Assembly: GCA_021156345.1 (NCBI GenBank)
Contig: JAJNDJ010000076.1
Location: 1 to 6,826, forward strand
Origin: Rubrobacteraceae bacterium
GTDB lineage: Bacteria > Actinomycetota > Rubrobacteria > Rubrobacterales > Rubrobacteraceae
Reading direction: 5' to 3'
Length of the DNA stretch: 6,826 nt
Every line of letters starts with the position of its first letter. Position 1 is the first letter of the stretch. The position numbers and the translations under genes are program-made. Below, piece after piece: positions 5,776 through 6,826 of this stretch. Below the pieces are notes generated by a model, which was not told the origin of the DNA, searched no databases, and saw only the letters and a list, made by a program, of their open reading frames with translations.

Positions 5776-5890
5776 ATTGTCCCTTCCTAGCATTGCGTCA
5801 ACGGTAGGAAGTGTGCACCAGTTAGAGACGCGGGACTTCGGTAAGCTCCGGGCTCGTCTCGCGAGCACCTTTGCGCCTGGTTGGCACGTC

Positions 5891-6724
5891 TCAATTAGTA
5901 CCTGGGTCAAGGTCGCCCCGCACCTCCACTCCTTGCCTGAGGTGTTCGATCTCACCTTCGAACAACTCCACGGTGCCCCGTCGGGTAACGAGCAATAGAG
6001 CACCCTCTGCAGTCAGGTCAACAGCCTTGCCTTCGATGGCCTCGCCGAGACGGAGGACACGCACCCTCTCCCCAAGGGTACAGTTCAAGTTGCGCCAATC
6101 CTCGAGTACGGCGCCGAAGTCCTCGATCCTGCCGAGCTCGGTTTCGAGGTTCGAGAGTAGAGCACGGAGCAGGTCAAGTAGGTTCAAGTCACGGCCCAAC
6201 TCGTAACGGATCGTGGTGACCTCGCGGTCAGGGATCCCGAGCTCGGCAGGATCGAGGTTGGCATTCATCCCCACCCCGAGGATGACGTAGTCGAGGTACC
6301 TCTCTCTTGCCGGTCCTGTGGCGTTCCCCGAGCTCGATTCGGCGAGGATGCCGCAGATCTTCTTCCCGCCAGCGAGCAGGTCGTTGGGCCACTTGATGCG
6401 TGCCTCTACCCCGATCTCCCACAATGCCTTCGCAACCCCTACAGCCGCGGTCTGGGTGATGCGAGAAGCGAGACTTGCAGCGAATTCGGGACGCAGCACG
6501 AGTGACATCCATAACCCACCCTTCGGAGATCCCCAGGGGCGTCCGAGCCGACCTCGTCCCCCGGTCTGGATCTCCGCGACGATGAGCGTTCCGTGAGGTG
6601 CTCCAGCATGGGCAAGCTCGCGGGCGCGCTCCTGGGTCGAGCCCAACGCCCCATGAACCTCGACGACCCGGGCGAGCGGACTTCTCAGCGACTCGATGGA
6701 TCCCCGCTCTAGAGGCTCAACCAA
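5891..6724 (-). CDS. birA: Biotin--[acetyl-CoA-carboxylase] ligase (BirA, monofunctional type)
   Basis: Cytoplasmic enzyme that forms biotinyl-5'-AMP from biotin and ATP and attaches biotin to a lysine of biotin carboxyl carrier domains, for example of acetyl-CoA and pyruvate carboxylases. The 277 residues show GST-Q at 28-31, the biotinyl-adenylate loop GGRGRLGRPW at 55-64, KWPNDLL at 111-117 with the catalytic Lys, GGKKICGIL at 119-127, GVGMNAN at 150-156, and a C-terminal SH3-like domain (about 218-262, with EGKAVDLTAEGALLL). There is no N-terminal helix-turn-helix domain, so it should not act as the bio repressor. The start is TTG 6724: GAGGAG (6737-6732) stands seven bases upstream inside cobT, and the two genes overlap by eight bases, which argues for one operon and coupled translation. 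Confidence 0.95.
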   Translation of the reverse strand: MVEPLERGSIESLRSPLARVVEVHGALGSTQERARELAHAGAPHGTLIVAEIQTGGRGRLGRPWGSPKGGLWMSLVLRPEFAASLASRITQTAAVGVAKALWEIGVEARIKWPNDLLAGGKKICGILAESSSGNATGPARERYLDYVILGVGMNANLDPAELGIPDREVTTIRYELGRDLNLLDLLRALLSNLETELGRIEDFGAVLEDWRNLNCTLGERVRVLRLGEAIEGKAVDLTAEGALLLVTRRGTVELFEGEIEHLRQGVEVRGDLDPGTN

Positions 6725-6826
6725 TGTCCAACTCCTCGAGCGTCGCCATCTCCGCGAGCATCCGGGCCGCTGCTTGCACGAGCGGCACGGCGAGCAGGCC
6801 TCCTGTCCCTTCGCCGAGACGCATGT
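6717..6826 (-). CDS. cobT: Nicotinate-nucleotide--dimethylbenzimidazole phosphoribosyltransferase, C-terminal end only
   Basis: Only the last 35 codons and stop are in the window; the gene enters from the right edge. The fragment starts MRLGEGTGGLLAVPLVQAAA and ends with MLAEMATLEELDIG, matching the conserved CobT C-terminus (MRLGEGSGAALALPL, then EMATFEEAGV). CobT transfers ribose phosphate from nicotinate mononucleotide to 5,6-dimethylbenzimidazole, giving alpha-ribazole phosphate for the lower ligand of cobalamin. The conserved Glu-Gly stretch includes residues near the active site. Its 3' end carries the ribosome binding site of birA and overlaps the birA start. The neighbouring genes of the cobalamin pathway, if any, lie outside the window. 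Confidence 0.88.
   Translation of the reverse strand, partial: MRLGEGTGGLLAVPLVQAAARMLAEMATLEELDIG

Noticed and set aside
5776..5801. TTGACG on the minus strand before the 35-aa peptide as a promoter
   Set aside because: At 17-base spacing the -10 would overlap the start codon, so transcription would begin inside the peptide gene.
5852..5866. Hairpin GCTCG-TCTCG-CGAGC downstream of birA
   Set aside because: Only five pairs and no T-tract; such stems are common by chance in this GC-rich DNA, so it is not called a terminator.

Overview
The window looks like chromosomal DNA of a high-GC Gram-positive organism. The reasons are its GC-rich codon use, a daunorubicin-resistance-type ABC exporter, GTG and TTG starts, and a probable leaderless promoter. 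A Rubrobacter-like actinobacterium would fit, but that is an impression from the proteins and was not tested. No rRNA, tRNA, CRISPR array, insertion sequence or phage gene was seen, and most of the window is ordinary housekeeping and accessory DNA.

Left part (1-1854, minus strand): a DrrAB-type exporter. The ATPase gene (558-1535) and the permease gene (1-561, cut by the window edge) overlap by four bases (ATGA). Just upstream is the front part of a VOC (glyoxalase-fold) gene. Its own start and ribosome binding site are intact, but its last beta strand is missing and its reading frame runs straight into the ATPase gene. This join looks like a deletion junction, or an assembly misjoin. The ATPase has no ribosome binding site of its own there.

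Middle (1855-4250): a divergent gap of about 340 bases leads to a plus-strand MOSC-domain protein of the YiiM type, probably read from a leaderless mRNA. After it come a possible 47-codon small ORF that starts within alternative hairpins and a terminator-like hairpin. On the minus strand is a secreted trypsin-fold (S1) serine protease. It has an odd Glu at the usual catalytic Asp position and a signal-peptide cut that would directly expose the activating Ile-Ile-Asn-Gly N-terminus.

Right part (4251-6826): a minus-strand, membrane-anchored, coiled-coil protein of unknown function (265 aa) has a good sigma-70-like promoter. It is divergent from a small acidic protein (84 aa, plus strand). Next, on the minus strand, come a possible 35-aa membrane peptide, the biotin protein ligase gene birA (short form without a DNA-binding domain), and the last 35 codons of cobT (cobalamin lower-ligand activation). 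The birA start overlaps the cobT stop and its ribosome binding site lies inside cobT, so these two are very probably one operon. The exporter, MOSC protein, protease and cofactor genes show no obvious joint pathway. The points most worth following up are the VOC/ABC join, the protease active site, and the three or four small or orphan proteins.
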